Of a stretch of DNA of 64,000 bases, positions 25,988-38,142 are shown piece by piece; position 1 is the first letter of the stretch, and every line of letters begins with the position of its first letter. Origin of the DNA: Krasilnikovozyma curviuscula (Eukaryota; Basidiomycota; Tremellomycetes; Cystofilobasidiales; Mrakiaceae); assembly GCA_014825775.1 (NCBI GenBank), contig MVAQ01000017.1, positions 117,920-181,919 of the forward strand, read 5' to 3'. A program made the position numbers and the translations under genes. The notes under the pieces were generated by a model that was not told the origin of the DNA, ran no database searches, and worked only from the letters and a program-made list of their open reading frames with translations.

Positions 25988-26892
25988 CACGCGAGAAACA
26001 GGGACGGCAGGCTGTTGTGGGCTTGGGCGACTTCGCGGAGGCGGCCACCCAAGCGAACGAACGAACGCTGCGCCCAACACGTCGTGCGACCAGTCGACGA
26101 ATCCTTTCGCGCCGGGAAGTTCTTCCCACTGCGAAGACCTCACTACTGATACATCCTCTGGAACATTGCTGCTGCTGCTCAACACGGTAGTTGTACGTTT
26201 CGACTCGCAGGTGATCCATGCTGGCAAGGCTTTGTTCTTGCGATCGACAGCAACGACTTCACCCACCCAGTACTGAAACATCGCAAGCCCTTTTCCACCA
26301 GAGGCCGAGACTGAGGTATACAAGGGCAAGGGTCCAATCCTTACCTACCACAGACGAGATAGACCTTCCTTCTTGGGACGGAATACAGAGTCCAAACACT
26401 CCCCCGCATCGCCATCTTGATTATTCGACTGGAGTGGGCACTCTCGAAGTCTGTCAGGACAAGTGAAAATAAGAGCGGGTACTGGATTCTCTCCTTCCTG
26501 ATTTTGTTAAACATACGGCACTATACACACATCCCCGCTCAGTAGTCGAGGAAGGAATGAATGCCATCCTTGGCTTTCCAGTAAGTTGTTGCGACACGCT
26601 CACGCTCCTTGCAAGACCGGGAGAAGCACCATCCGTCCCCCCGAACATTTCACCTGAATTCCACGAATAAACATATTGGAGTTGATTCACTCTTGCTCCC
26701 ACTGTCGAAGCAGCGATTTAATTCCCAGCAGAACCGTCGTGGCGAGGTGTCTGCCTGCACTTCCACGCAGAGGCAATCAGTCGACCTTTCGTGTCTATCG
26801 ACACCGACCACTCAAATCCTCACGAAACTCCCCCCACACCCCTGATCTAACTCTCACAGGGCATCCTCTCACCACCTGCATCAATCCTCAAG
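25988..26892. promoter_or_regulatory. Divergent promoter region of NIPA transporter and RPT6
   Basis: Long open frames cross this region on both strands (25.7-26.3 kb), but they read through one another and carry no family signal outside the NIPA exons. Sequence before RPT6 is C-rich (26830-26890), as is common for leaders in this window. No RNA gene seen. Confidence 0.5.
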
Positions 26893-28612
26893 ATGGCTAT
26901 CGCATTGGACCCTCCCCAGAAGGGAGGAGCCGTTCAGCATTACTACACATCCAAGATTGAATCTGCTCAGCTGTCGATAAACAAGAAGACGATGAACTTG
27001 CGACGACTGGAAGCTCAGAGGAATGCTCTGAATGCTAGAGGTACGTCAGTTTTCGTTGAAAGGGGTGGTGTGTCTCAGAGAGAAACGGCTAGGATGAATT
27101 GCAAGAGAGAGCTCAGGGCGGCCTGCTTTGGTTGTCTTCCTCTCCCTTCACTCTCTCTAAGCGAAATACATGACTGGAGATCACTTTGTTAATGTCATTT
27201 GGTTTTTTTTTATTGTTATTGTCCCTCCAGTCCGTCTACTGCGTGAAGAGCTGTCGCTGCTGCAGGCGCCAGGTTCGTACGTCGGTGAAGTCGTCAAAGT
27301 GATGGGCAAGACGAAAGTCCTCGTTAAAGTGCAGCCAGAGGGTAAATACGGTGAGTTTCCACAGTAAATGGATGTCTTCGATTACGTGGAACAAGAGTTT
27401 TTGACAATATGTCTCCCTCTTCCCTGCTGGCTTCATCTCTCCACTGCCTCTCGATCCCCCACCTGCCCTATCCTTCTCCCCCCTCAAATAAACATGTATT
27501 CGTTCTCTGACACACCAAACTTTCAGTTGTCGATATCGCTTCCGATATTCCAATCGCATCCCTCACCCCAAACCTCAGAGTGGCCCTCCGTTCCGACTCA
27601 TATAAGCTGCATAAAATCCTGCCCAACAAAATCGATCCATTGGTCTCGTTGATGATGGTCGAAAAGGTGCCAGACTCGACATATGAAATGGTCGGTGGTC
27701 TCGACAAACAAATCAAAGAAATCAAAGAAGTTATCGAGTTACCAGTCAAGCACCCAGAATTGTTTGAAGCCCTCGGTATCGCTCAACCAAAAGGTGTCCT
27801 CCTCTACGGTCCTCCTGGTACTGGTAAAACTCTGTTGGCGAGAGCGGTGGCCCATCACACCGACTGTCGATTCATCAGAGTCAGCGGTTCCGAGTTGGTG
27901 CAGAAATACATTGGTGAAGGATCGAGAATGGTTCGAGAGTTGTTCGTCATGGCAAGAGAACACGCGCCGTCAATCATTTTCATGGATGAGATTGATTCGA
28001 TCGGTTCTTCTAGAGGTGGTGGATCTGGTGGTGGTGGAGGTGGTGATTCTGAAGTTCAAAGAACAATGTTGGAGTTGTTGAACCAGCTGGATGGTTTCGA
28101 ACCGACAAAGAACATCAAAGTGAGTACGGGCCCAGTACGCTGTTAGAAACGATCGCATTAAATATTGAGTTCAACATGATTCTCTTTCAGGTCATCATGG
28201 CAACCAACAGAATCGATATTCTCGACTCCGCACTTTTGCGTCCGGGTCGTATCGACCGAAAGATCGAGTTCCCCCCACCCGGTCCAGAAGCACGAGTGTC
28301 CATCCTGAGAATTCACAGTCGTAAGATGTCTCTGCAGAGGGGTATCAACTTCCGAGCGTTGGCGGAGAAGATGGGCAGTCAGGTCTCTGGTGCCGAGGTT
28401 AGAGGTATCTGTACGGAGGCGGGTATGTACGCGTTGAGGGAAAGGAGAATTCATGTTGGAAGTGAGGACTTTGAGATGGCTATCGCTAGTATGTTTGTTC
28501 TTTTTGTCGACATGTGCAGGTTCACTACTCACTTCTGTCCGTCTTACTCTATTCAGAGGTGCTCAAGAAGAACTCCGAAGGAAACACCAGTGTCGGAAAG
28601 CTCTACTCTTAA
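26893..28612 (+). CDS. RPT6: 26S proteasome regulatory ATPase Rpt6
   Basis: An AAA+ subunit of the 19S base that unfolds substrates for the 20S core. Exons 26893-27040, 27231-27350, 27527-28119, 28191-28488 and 28557-28612 give 404 residues, the usual family length. The N-terminal coiled coil reads [20 protein letters not shown]. An OB-fold segment follows ([19 protein letters not shown]), then Walker A GPPGTGKT, Walker [12 protein letters not shown], sensor-1 MATNR and the arginine fingers in [34 protein letters not shown] and the C-terminal [18 protein letters not shown] identify Rpt6 within the Rpt family. There is no terminal HbYX motif, as expected for Rpt6. The loop after SIGSSR is an unusually long glycine run. 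Confidence 0.95.
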
Positions 28613-28860
28613 CCTGGATGATTCATGTATATGCAACGTCCTTTGAAAGATACGGCTGCGCAAAAGGCACTTTGAAAACGCGAGTGATAGAGCTTGATCG
28701 AAAGAAAGTACAATATCGCGCAGCCACCACATACAGTCACCATCGGACCCTCATACATAGTTCGTACAGCATTGACGTGAGATAAGAACGGACCAAGAAC
28801 AAACATCTGATAAAAAGAGCCGTTTTGTAGACCAACGTGCTTTATCCTCACCACGCTCTC

Positions 28861-30232
28861 CTACATCTTCTTGGAGAAAACCCCGTGGGTAGCCAAAACG
28901 ATTAAGATCACAATAATCTACCCAAATATTGAATCAGTACATCATAGGAAACAACAGAAGACAGAAGTGAACTCGGTATCAGCTCACCAAGATGATCACG
29001 ATTGCAACGCTGATCCCCAAACAGATCCAGCGCTTTCTGCGAGTCTTGACTGCGATGACGACGCCTCTGTCCAGTTCAACCACACCAAGGTCCATATTGA
29101 TGTGAGTGTCTTCTGCGCCTTTCTCAATGACGGTGATCTGTTGCGCATGCAAAGGAAAGTCAATGGGGGTTGATCGAGAGCAGCTTTGAAATTGAAGGCG
29201 GACTGACGACTTCATCTTGACGTTCGACGAGCATTGCCATATCACCTACGGAGTTAGGAAGGAAATATTAGGGGTGTATATTAAGCGAGAAGTCCAGTAT
29301 TAATGATAAAGTTTTCAGGGAAAATGGCTTACTGAACATTTGTGCCAACTCCGTGAGCGTACGCTCTATCTTACGTAACTCTTCCTGTCTCTCGTTGACA
29401 GATCTAAACCCTCACAGAAGATTTTTAAACTAGATTAATAGTTGAAACTGTACCTGAGAAAAGAAGCAGGTCTATTCACCTGAAAGCTTTCATTGATTCG
29501 GTAGTTCGTTGCGATGAGACGAGTGCTTGGGAAAAGACCGTTCCTCCAATATCACCTGAAAGAGACTTATCAATTTCTTCTTCTGTAATATCAGGCTGCT
29601 CCGTCCCCAGCCAAGGAATAATAAGAAAGGGGCGTTGGGCAGGTTGAGGTGATGGGTACATACCTTGACGATCCGCAGCTGCCTTTCTGCTCTTGCCCTT
29701 ACTTTACCCCTCCAAATCCTCTCTTCCTCTTGCCATTCTCCAATCAGACCACGATGTCTCTCCGCCAAAGCTACCAAAATCACCAAAGTCAGCCATCGAA
29801 TCAACGCCCCCGACTCATACCCACCGGGGAAAGTTCCTCACTAACCCTTTGCTTGATTGATGAGACTCCTATCGCTCCTCACTTCCGTCGAATCACTCAG
29901 ATCTTGAATCTTCCTGGAAAGAATTCGTCCTTCCATTCTTAGAGCAGCCGTGAGCGTTTCCTGTTCTGAATTGAGGGCATCGGAATCGGGAGATGATATT
30001 TGCTTCGCATGCACGTTCTGGAGGGTGGATAGTGATTGGGAAAAGGCATCAAGTTTCTGTCGAATACCAGAAATCTGTTTCATAGAGAAGTTTATTCATT
30101 GCGAGAAAATGAAAAGAATTGGCGAAAGGTTTTGCTCACTTCTGCCCAGCTCTCGCCGATGCCTTTCTGCTCCTGCGTCTCTCCAGAAAGGAGACCACCT
30201 TCAGCATTATCCAGATTGATATATCTCCCCAT
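28861..30232 (-). CDS. Plasma-membrane syntaxin (Sso1-like Qa-SNARE)
   Basis: A t-SNARE for fusion of secretory vesicles with the plasma membrane. Start 30232 gives MGRYINLDNAEGGLL. The Habc helices include ISGIRQKLDAFSQSLSTL, TLTAALRMEGRILSRKIQDL and a third helix ending RARAERQLRIVKPDITEEEI, the conserved linker of fungal Sso proteins. The SNARE motif spans RSVNERQEELRKIERTLTEL to VVIAVKTRRKRW. Its zero-layer Gln lies in DMAMLVERQDEVI. A C-terminal anchor of about 22 hydrophobic residues ends GVFSKKM at 28861. One acceptor (before SGALIRWLTLV) is poor (ATGAG) but keeps the only open frame. The 3' end lies 248 bp from the RPT6 stop; the two genes converge. Confidence 0.86.
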
Positions 30233-31407
30233 TTTGTATGATTCTGTCATCTTGGAAACAGAAATTGTGGTTCCGGTTGACTGCAAACGGGACGCTCTAT
30301 TGTATTTTCTATTCAGTTCGTCAACCCGATTTTGTGGCTGACGACGGACACAGCCCCTGTGATGAATGAAGCTACTTTCGAAAGTTTGATTGTCGAAGAA
30401 AAGGATGAGATCGGTAGAAAATCTCGAGTGAGCTTCAAGGCTCCGTAGAGACTGGTCCGAACTTGCAGCAGTACTATCTCTTTACTTTGAAGATAAGATA
30501 AGGAATGGAATGCAGCGCCATCAATTGAACTCTATTCAGTTGAATCTATTCAGCCGAGTCTATTCAATCGAGGAACCAGGATAGTATGAGAGAGAAGACA
30601 TTGTTCTGTTAGATACTCCAGTCTTAGAAGCGAAGATGGAGTACGAAAAATTCCAGTATAGGGCCAACTCTCAGAAACGCTAAAGATGTATTTCATTGTG
30701 GTAAAGTCCTATGAATTTGAAGTACAGAAGCGTCTTCTCGAAGTTTATGACACTCAGCGCCTTTTTGGATAAGGAGTCTAGGAAAGGTAGCAAGAATCGT
30801 CGATCTACACACCTGACAGACGAAGGTTTGAGGAAGATGAAAACGCTCGCACAGAATTGGCCTACTTCTCATATTCCTTGGGTACCACCTCCCCAGCGTC
30901 CTTCTCATTAAACTTTTGACTTAAAAATCAACTTTAGAGCCAAAAAGGATAGGTTCCACCACTCAGGGCTTGAATGGGAGCAGAGGTAAAATGCTACCGA
31001 ACGGAACGCTTGAAAGCTCCAATAGAATAGGAAGTATTATCCACTCTTGTTCGTACTTCGGGTCTATATGGATAAAGTCCTAAAAGTCATTCAATCCTGT
31101 GTAGCAATTGGTGGGAGTCGGGAAAGAAGTTGACTTCTGGAGGCGCTCCCCTTGTGACTGACACTGTGGCTTGACGGATAGATTTTCCTACCGCATTCAT
31201 TCATTCTTACTATTCCTCTTCTTGTTCATCTCGTCTCATACAGATAGAGAACCCTGCTTGTACGTCACTTAATATCAGAATCCCAGCAGCGGCGCCACGC
31301 CGCGTTCAAAGGCGGCCCAAAGTGAAGCGCCGTGACGACTGCAGACGTATTTTTTCTTTCCTTTCTCAACCAACTACTTCTCTGCTTTACCCAAAATATT
31401 CTCAAAG
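30233..31407. other. Divergent intergenic region between syntaxin and carboxypeptidase S
   Basis: About 1.2 kb. It contains the 14-bp tandem repeat listed separately and, near 31290-31340, a GC-rich stretch (GGCGCCACGCCGC) just upstream of the carboxypeptidase gene. A 66-codon plus-strand frame (30711-30911) and an overlapping 71-codon minus-strand frame have no recognisable features, so I do not call them. Confidence 0.5.
30531..30572 (+). repeat. Three tandem copies of a degenerate 14-bp unit
   Basis: The units TCTATTCAGTTGAA, TCTATTCAGCCGAG and TCTATTCAATCGAG lie end to end, sharing TCTATTCA. This is a small minisatellite in the syntaxin/carboxypeptidase promoter gap. No function is evident. 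Confidence 0.7.
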
Positions 31408-34016
31408 ATGTCCGAGAAGCAGGTCAACTTATCGACCCTTCCTGCCCCAGCAGCAGTTCAATCTGTAGCAAAGCAGCCTAAGACCTCAAAAGCTCTGAAA
31501 GCGGCTCTTGCGTTTGTGGCCATCACTTACTGTGCCTCAAAGGCGTTTCCAGTGCCCTTCTATGGGTCCGGGGATCACTATATGAATACTGCTGAGACTT
31601 TCAAGGATGGGAGATCCGTCGCTTTGGCTTCCAAGTGTCCTGTTCAGCCTGCCGCCTTGAATAAAGGCACTTGGGTGAGTAGACCAACCACTTCATAAAC
31701 TGTAATGGAATTGACACTGACTTGCACTTTTACTATCTCCTTCTCTGTTATTCTTTTAGGATTTCTTGACAGACCCAGATTACAAGACTCTTGCCGTGAG
31801 TCCCAATGTCCTCAAACTCGCCGCTTTCGTCCGTTCGACATTGCAATTGACGCGAGGTCATTTCCATCTCTCTACTCCACAACGGCTTTATCATCAACGG
31901 TCCTATGTTTATAGGCCGAGAGACTTGGAGGTGCCATCCGTATCAAAACCGAGTCGTTCGACAATGCTCCGCTAGACGCTAAGGACGAATTTTTTAATAA
32001 ATTTGACACTCTGTTCGAGTACCTCAATGTGACGTTCCCGAAGCTCCATGAGGCTTACTATCCTGAGTTCATCAACACACATGGGCTGTTGTACACCATT
32101 CCAGGTGCGGCTTTTGCTTCACTTTTGTCCCTTTAAACGAAACATTTCTCTGATGAGCTTTGTATTTTCTTTCTAAACAAGGCGCGGATCGTTCACTCAA
32201 GCCCATCGTCTTGATGGCACACCAAGACACTGTTCCCGTGAACCTTGATACGCTCGATAGATGGACGAACCCTGACCCTTGGTCCGGTGCCTTGACTGAG
32301 GACGGCTGGGTCCTCGGTCGTGGTGCGACAGACTGCAAGAATACCCTCATCAGCATCTTGGCTGCAGTTGAGAAGCTGGCAGAGGAAGGATGGAAGGCAC
32401 CGAGGGACATCGTATTGGCGTTTGGTTTTGATGAGGAGATCGGTTAGTAGACATTCCGCGATGGGTCGCAGTGTGAGATGATGACTGAAATAAATGGTTT
32501 CAATGATTTTATTTTAATCCTATTTCAGGTGGCCCAAGAGGAGCTGGTCCGCTTGCTGATGAGATTCTGGTCCGATACGGAGAAGATGGGGTCGCTCTGA
32601 TTGTCGATGAAGGATTCACAGGTGTGCTTGATTTAATACCTTCACCACCAGATTTTACAATATTGAGCCTGTTGTGTATGTTTCTAGGTGTCGACACTGA
32701 ATATGGAGCCACTTTCGCTAGACTCGGAATGGCCGAGAAGGGAGCTTTCTCGTTGACGTTGAGTGTCGGTGTCGGTTCGTGTTTTCTTTCTGCTCTTTTC
32801 TTCGTTTCACCAAGTCAGACCCTGATATTTTGCATCATCACCAAACTATCTCTCTTTGCTCTTCTCATTTCAACCCTCGCAACATTTGATCCTTCTTTCT
32901 TCTCAAAATATACAAAGCCGGCGGCCATTCTTCTGTCCCCCCAGTGCACACCGGCATCGGAATTCTTTCATACCTCCTTGTGACGCTTGAATCTCATCCT
33001 TTCCCAGCTGAACTCACGGCGGGTAACCCATTGCTCTCCTACCTCAACTGCGCCAACGACTATACTTCTGGCCTTCCAAAGCACATCAAGAAGGTGCTCG
33101 ACAAGGGCAGCAAGAAGGACCTCCTCAAGCTCGGCGAGGAGCTCGCAAAGGAAGACAGAGTTACCGCTGCTTGGCTTGGAACTACGCAAGCTGCAGACCT
33201 GATCACTGGCGGTGTGAAAGGTACAGTCTGCCTTCTGAGTTCACTATGCTCTACCAATACCAACTAACATGTTCATCTGTAAATAGTGAACGCTCTTCCA
33301 GAATATTCCGTAGCAACAGTTAACTACAGAATCAACTTCCTCGCTGACGTGACGAGTACCTTCAACACCATCGCATCCACTCTCGCACCCGCCGTGTCCA
33401 AGTTCAATCTGACTTTCTCCGTCAACGGCAGCCATGCAGACGTCAAAAATAACATCGTAAAGCTCGACTTTGTTGGTGGTAAAGCTGGTGGGCTGGAACC
33501 TGCGCCGATCACGCCCGCTGAAGGTCCCGCTTGGGAGTTGATGGCTGGCAGCGTCAAGAGTGTGTGGGAGGATGCTATTGTGACTCCCTCTGGCATGTTC
33601 GCCAACACAGGTGAGAATCTTATCAGTATTTGATGATCTTCAGAACTGACATCTGTCTCTTGCGTTTCTTTTTATCCATCAGACACCAAGTGGAGTTGGG
33701 CTTTGACTAAGAACATCTACAGATTCTTGCCTGCATCCACTTCGTTGACTCCAAACGCACACACTGTCGAGTTAGTCTTTCTTGCAATTTTTTTTTTCGA
33801 GTTGGAAACCAGAAGGAAACTAACAACGACGTCTCTTTTGTTTACGAATGTCTGTAGTGAAATGAGTAAGTATCGACCTCTGTCATCATCCTTTTTGTTT
33901 CTGTTCTGATCGCATTTCTTCTTTTCTCTCGTTCAGTCCACATCGATGGCCACTTGACAGGAATCCAATTCTTCTATAATCTGATGAGGAACACTGAAGG
34001 GTGGGAAGCTGATTAG
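31408..34016 (+). CDS. CPS1: Vacuolar carboxypeptidase S (M20 metallopeptidase)
   Basis: A zinc exopeptidase that releases C-terminal residues from peptides in the vacuole and supports use of peptides as nitrogen source. Residues 30-50 (ALKAALAFVAITYCASKAF) form an N-terminal signal anchor, as in the type II precursor of yeast Cps1. M20 metal ligands are in order: the His of VLMAHQDTVPV, the Asp of GRGATDCKN (bridging), the Glu pair of GFDEEIGG (general base then ligand), the acidic residue of LIVDEGF, and the C-terminal His in MIHIDGH. Nine or ten exons cover 31408-34016; the exon after KTLA starts AERLGGAIRIKTESFDN. The gene ends MRNTEGWEAD. Unusually, the N-terminal cytosolic tail is about 30 residues and lacks obvious ubiquitin-site context. 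Orthology to yeast CPS1 is likely but paralogues exist in fungi. Confidence 0.9.
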
Positions 34017-35379
34017 ACACCCTGTACCTCGATCGCCATCCTCTTCCTTCTGTGAAAAAGCTAGAAACAAACCTTACTTTGTAGAACACCGCAAAACCAG
34101 CTATCTCGTTGCTAGTCTATGATAGCTGTCTTCCGACTTTTCGCTAACAAAACAAAAGCGAGTGACCACCTGCTCAAACGCCCTTGTCCATCTTCTTCCG
34201 AGGTGCAAGTAGATGAACCTATCTGCTGAGAGAAATTGCCTTCCCCCCTGGGAGACGACGATCTGCAGCCGCACGCACCCAAATCTAATTACTCTTTGTC
34301 GTCTTCAATTGAATCCTCATGATTTGACCCCTGGCTCCCCTTAGAAGCAGAGCTTATTCGATCAAGTGATGAGACGTGGATTTGCACGAAACTCTATCTC
34401 ATCAGTGTAGCGTGCAAAAGGCTATTGGTTGAGGAGCGATGAATGGACGACTCAGTGGAAAAAAAAAAAGCCGGGATCGACCAAGCCCCAGGGCATGGCT
34501 TTAATTAAGCGCTGCCCTAAACTCTTTTTAAAGCTCTGGTCCGTTGCTGCTGCGAGATGACCGGATACATAGCACTGCTCAAACGTAAACAACGCGAGTC
34601 AGTTCGAGGCTTTTCAGGCTTCTCAGGGGGGTCCTCGCCACGACGGCTGAGGGTCGATCACTTCCTGTCATTTTCACGCAGCTGCGCCTGAAAACAGGCC
34701 AATTTGTGGCTTTTTTTCTGCATGTCCCCAAAATTTTGTCTCCTACACCCTGCCGTACGTCGTCCAACCTGCTATGCTGCGAATTCCCTGGCTGATATAC
34801 ATGTTTTTGTTGTGAGGGAGCAGAAGGTATCGTGCCTTAGCTAAGAGCGCCCGATCGTTCCGAACAAGGAAGGAGGGCCCAGCCTCCGCGCCGCCGCGAC
34901 AGGCCTCAAGCCCAGATCGCACGCCCAGTTTCGAGATTTCTGGCTATGACAGAAGCCCGCTACCTGGACCAAACTCTGGATTGAAGAACAGCAGAGGCCC
35001 TTTGCTCATACTTCTTCCCATTTTTATCCTTCCAACCACATCTGCCCAACAGCTGAATTCTCATTCAACCCTTTTCAGACGCCCCTTTGCCTTGCCTGGA
35101 AATCCTCCGTGTCCAACTTGCCTTCGAAGCGCCCTCAGACGACAACAAGGCCAACAATCCAGCAGATCGAGCAGTACTCAGCAGCCTGAAGCAGCGGCAG
35201 TCAGGTCCAGCAGCACCTCCTTCTTCTGATTATAGAGGCTTTGGAGTCCTCTGTAACTCGCCCGGTCGCCTAACACGTCTACCCAAGTCCTCGCCCCGTC
35301 GTCGATCCCTGCTCTGGTCTACTCACCATTCGCAGGAAACTTCAAATTGTCGTCACCTCACTTACAGTTTCCCTTTAAC
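34017..35379. other. Region upstream of the Crz1-like gene: long leader or extra coding exons
   Basis: About 1.36 kb between the carboxypeptidase stop and the ATG at 35380. The first kilobase shows no gene. From about 35057 an open frame runs in register with the downstream gene if a 35-nt intron (35253-35287) is removed, so the Crz1-like protein may be longer at its N terminus (see findings). Confidence 0.45.
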
Positions 35380-37417
35380 ATGGCGACAGGAGGTGTCCAA
35401 GGCCCCGAACAGATGAATATCAACAGAACGACAGTAAGTACAGTCGTCTCCTTAGCCCGCTTCAAACGAAGCTGTTTTTCCTCCCATGGTGTCTTCAACC
35501 ATGCGGAGGGATTTCAACCTGCTTGAATCTGGTTTAGGGTTTGATCGAAACGTTCACTGACACCTTGGCTTGGTTTCAATTAAGTCACCGTACCCATCCC
35601 TCCCTCCTCTCAATGGGTCGCTGCCACCATCTCCTCCAAACAGCTCACCTTTCGCTTGGAATCTCCCCTCCGTCTCATCAACTCAGACTCTCCCACCACC
35701 AGGAGGTCGATTCTCACCACCTGAATCGGGCGATCATCGTAAAGGATCAGCACCACAATCTTTTCCTACTCCGCATTCCCAAACGGTCGGTCAGCAAATG
35801 CACATTTCTGCACCTCCCCCAGTCCAACAACACCATTCACACACCGTCTCTGTATCAGTGTCGTACAACTCCAACAACAGCCCACCTCATCATGCTCAGC
35901 ACCAGCAACAACAAGGTGGACAGTTGCACCCGCTGAATCATCAACACTCGATGAAACCTTTCCCACCACCACCTCTCAACCACTCGTCGTCCTTCCCACC
36001 TTTCCACGGCTACTACCCACAGGAGCCTCACTTACCACACCACGGTGCACCGCACGGCCAGACATTCAGAGGCTCGCCGTACCCAATTCAGCGGCATCAA
36101 TCTACCCCAGCTCAGAATGGTGGAAGCGCCTCTCCACCACTTGTCAACGCTGATATCCACGGCCAAAATCCAAACTACGCATTCTCTTCGAGATTACCTC
36201 TGATCGATAGGCCTTTCAAGTGTGATCAGTGTGTCCAGAGCTTTGTGAGTATACAGTTTTCACTTTTTATTGTGAAATTTTATTGTGCAACATAATTCCC
36301 AAACTGACCTATCATTCCCTTATATGTGACTTCTTTTCGCTCACCTTGACGCTAATTTCAACCTCAATTGTCTTGGCTTCTCCAACAGAACCGAAATCAC
36401 GATCTAAAACGCCATCGTCGAATTCACTTGGCTGTCAAGCCTTATCCTTGTACCGAGTGTGGGAAAACCTTCTCTAGAAAGGACGCTCTTAGACGTCATT
36501 GGTTGGTGAAGGGATGCACTCCGGACGAGTCGGTATTGAGTCTGAAACCACCTGATGACAGCCGTCTCAACAACAACTTCTCTTCGTCCTCTACTATGCT
36601 TGAGAAGAAGCAAAAGAAAGCCAAACTTATCAAGAAAGAGAACTCGAACGATGAGTACCGAGTGAAGGGCGAGGACATTGACGAGATGGGTAGCAGCGGT
36701 GGAAGTTCTCACCATGGCAATCTCCCTCTTCACCCTCATCAACAACAGCAGCCAGTCTACCAACAACCGTGGGATCATCAACCACAGATGCAGCATCGAC
36801 CACAACCTCCACCTCATGTGATGTACGCCCAGCAAGGTGGTCACCCGAATTCTTTCCCACCCATGCCTGCAGCTCCCTACTCATATCAACCACTCCAACA
36901 CCAACCTCCTCAGCACCACCTCCCCCCTCAACAACGCCAAAGTAGCAGCTCGTATTCTTATTCCAGCACTTCTTCCGCCGGTTTAGCTGGCTATGCTGGA
37001 GGCAACCGAGACGAGCAGCAGCATGTCGACAACGATCGACGAGGTTCCCTTGTCCAACCCCCACCAGGATCCTCGTCCTCCGAGATAGAGCACATGCAAC
37101 ACCAGCAGCAGTCTCAGGCCAACTATCAGCGCTGGTCCCGCGCCTCGTTCCCCTTCCCCCCACCGCCGTCGTTTGGGCCAGCGAGGAGCGACTCGATTGA
37201 TCAGAACCAGCCGCAGGAGTATCATCGCGAGACAGGCTGGGTCCCTCGACATGTTTCTGTCAGCGGCGGTCCAAACGGCGGACAGAGCACTGGCCCGCCT
37301 CCTTCTGGTGGTAGAGACTCGGGCAGGTTGGAGAATGGGGAGGAGTTTGACGAGCGTGGAGAGGAGGATGAGGAGGTTGAGAGCGAGGACAGCCAGGGCA
37401 GTAGGAAATGGCCTTGA
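35380..37417 (+). CDS. Crz1-like C2H2 zinc-finger transcription factor
   Basis: Likely the calcineurin-responsive activator that enters the nucleus when dephosphorylated. Two tandem C2H2 fingers read FKCDQCVQSFNRNHDLKRHR-RIH and YPCTECGKTFSRKDALRRHW. The second is followed by LVKGC, the arrangement of basidiomycete Crz1/Sp1 proteins (a longer His spacing ending in Cys). An intron (donor after 36244) splits finger 1. Before the fingers lie about 220 residues rich in Pro, Ser, His and Gln. After them come a Lys-rich segment (EKKQKKAKLIKKE), poly-Gln/Pro/His tracts and an acidic C terminus. No unambiguous PxIxIT docking motif was found by eye, so the calcineurin link rests on the finger sequence. 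I list ATG 35380 (MATGGVQGPEQMN), but the frame is open upstream and the true start may be earlier. Confidence 0.75.
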
Positions 37418-38142
37418 TCTGCCTGTTTATCTATCCTGTCATACTATAGCGTGAAGGGTTCCACAGAACCTCGCCGCTTTGTAACAACAACACTCAATCA
37501 ATCACGTACCGCTCTTCTTGAGCTCTCCGCATGTTTCCTTCACGTCTCCTACTTTCATGGGTTTATTTATGGTACTCTTTTGTAAATATTCTATCCTTTC
37601 GACTTCAGTGGCATTCTTGATTCTGGTTGTAGTACTGTCGTGCATCACAATGCATTATCACCTTTCTTGACAGCCCCGAATGCAACAGCAAGTTTAGAGG
37701 CCCTAATTCTGCTCACATTCACTGTTGTAGATACAGCCTTTCACGTCGGAGAGGAAGTGGCTCATTCAGCGGTCAGTTGCGAAGTACGAACGTTACACGG
37801 CCCAAACAAGAGGTATATGTCAATTCAAGTTTCAAAGGAGTTAGTTTGAAGGACATATACACCACGTACTCTCTCTTGTGGGGTTCGTCAGGGAGAAGGG
37901 CGCAAAGGATGTAAAGTAAACTGTAGCGCTGTGTTGCCAAGCAGCAGAGGTCTTCGTGCCTTCCCATAAATTTCTTGTAAGTCCCTATTGCCTCCAAGTA
38001 TTCATATTGATGCTCAAGAGTAGAAACACATCACAGGAAAAATTACCCGATTTTTTGTCATCGAACCCTCTGGATGCAAAGAAAAAAAAATGAGCGGCGG
38101 GCTGAAATTCCTTCAACTCCATTTTCCTTTGTAGTATCCAAG
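37418..38142. other. Intergenic region between the Crz1-like gene and EF1B-gamma
   Basis: About 725 bp: the 3' flank, then the promoter of a highly expressed translation gene, with an A-rich run at 38085-38093. No gene or RNA seen. Confidence 0.5.

Noticed and set aside
25665..26329. Long overlapping open frames on both strands (up to 186 codons)
   Set aside because: They are shadows around the NIPA N-terminal exons and its promoter; only the short segments matching NIPA motifs make sense, and no other family features appear.
30693..30911. Overlapping 66- and 71-codon frames on opposite strands
   Set aside because: No conserved motif, no promoter or splice context; consistent with chance in intergenic DNA.
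36404..37252. Long minus-strand frames opposite the Crz1-like gene (up to 177 codons)
   Set aside because: They are antisense to Gln/Pro/His-rich coding sequence whose repeats produce open complementary frames; no motifs or splice structure.
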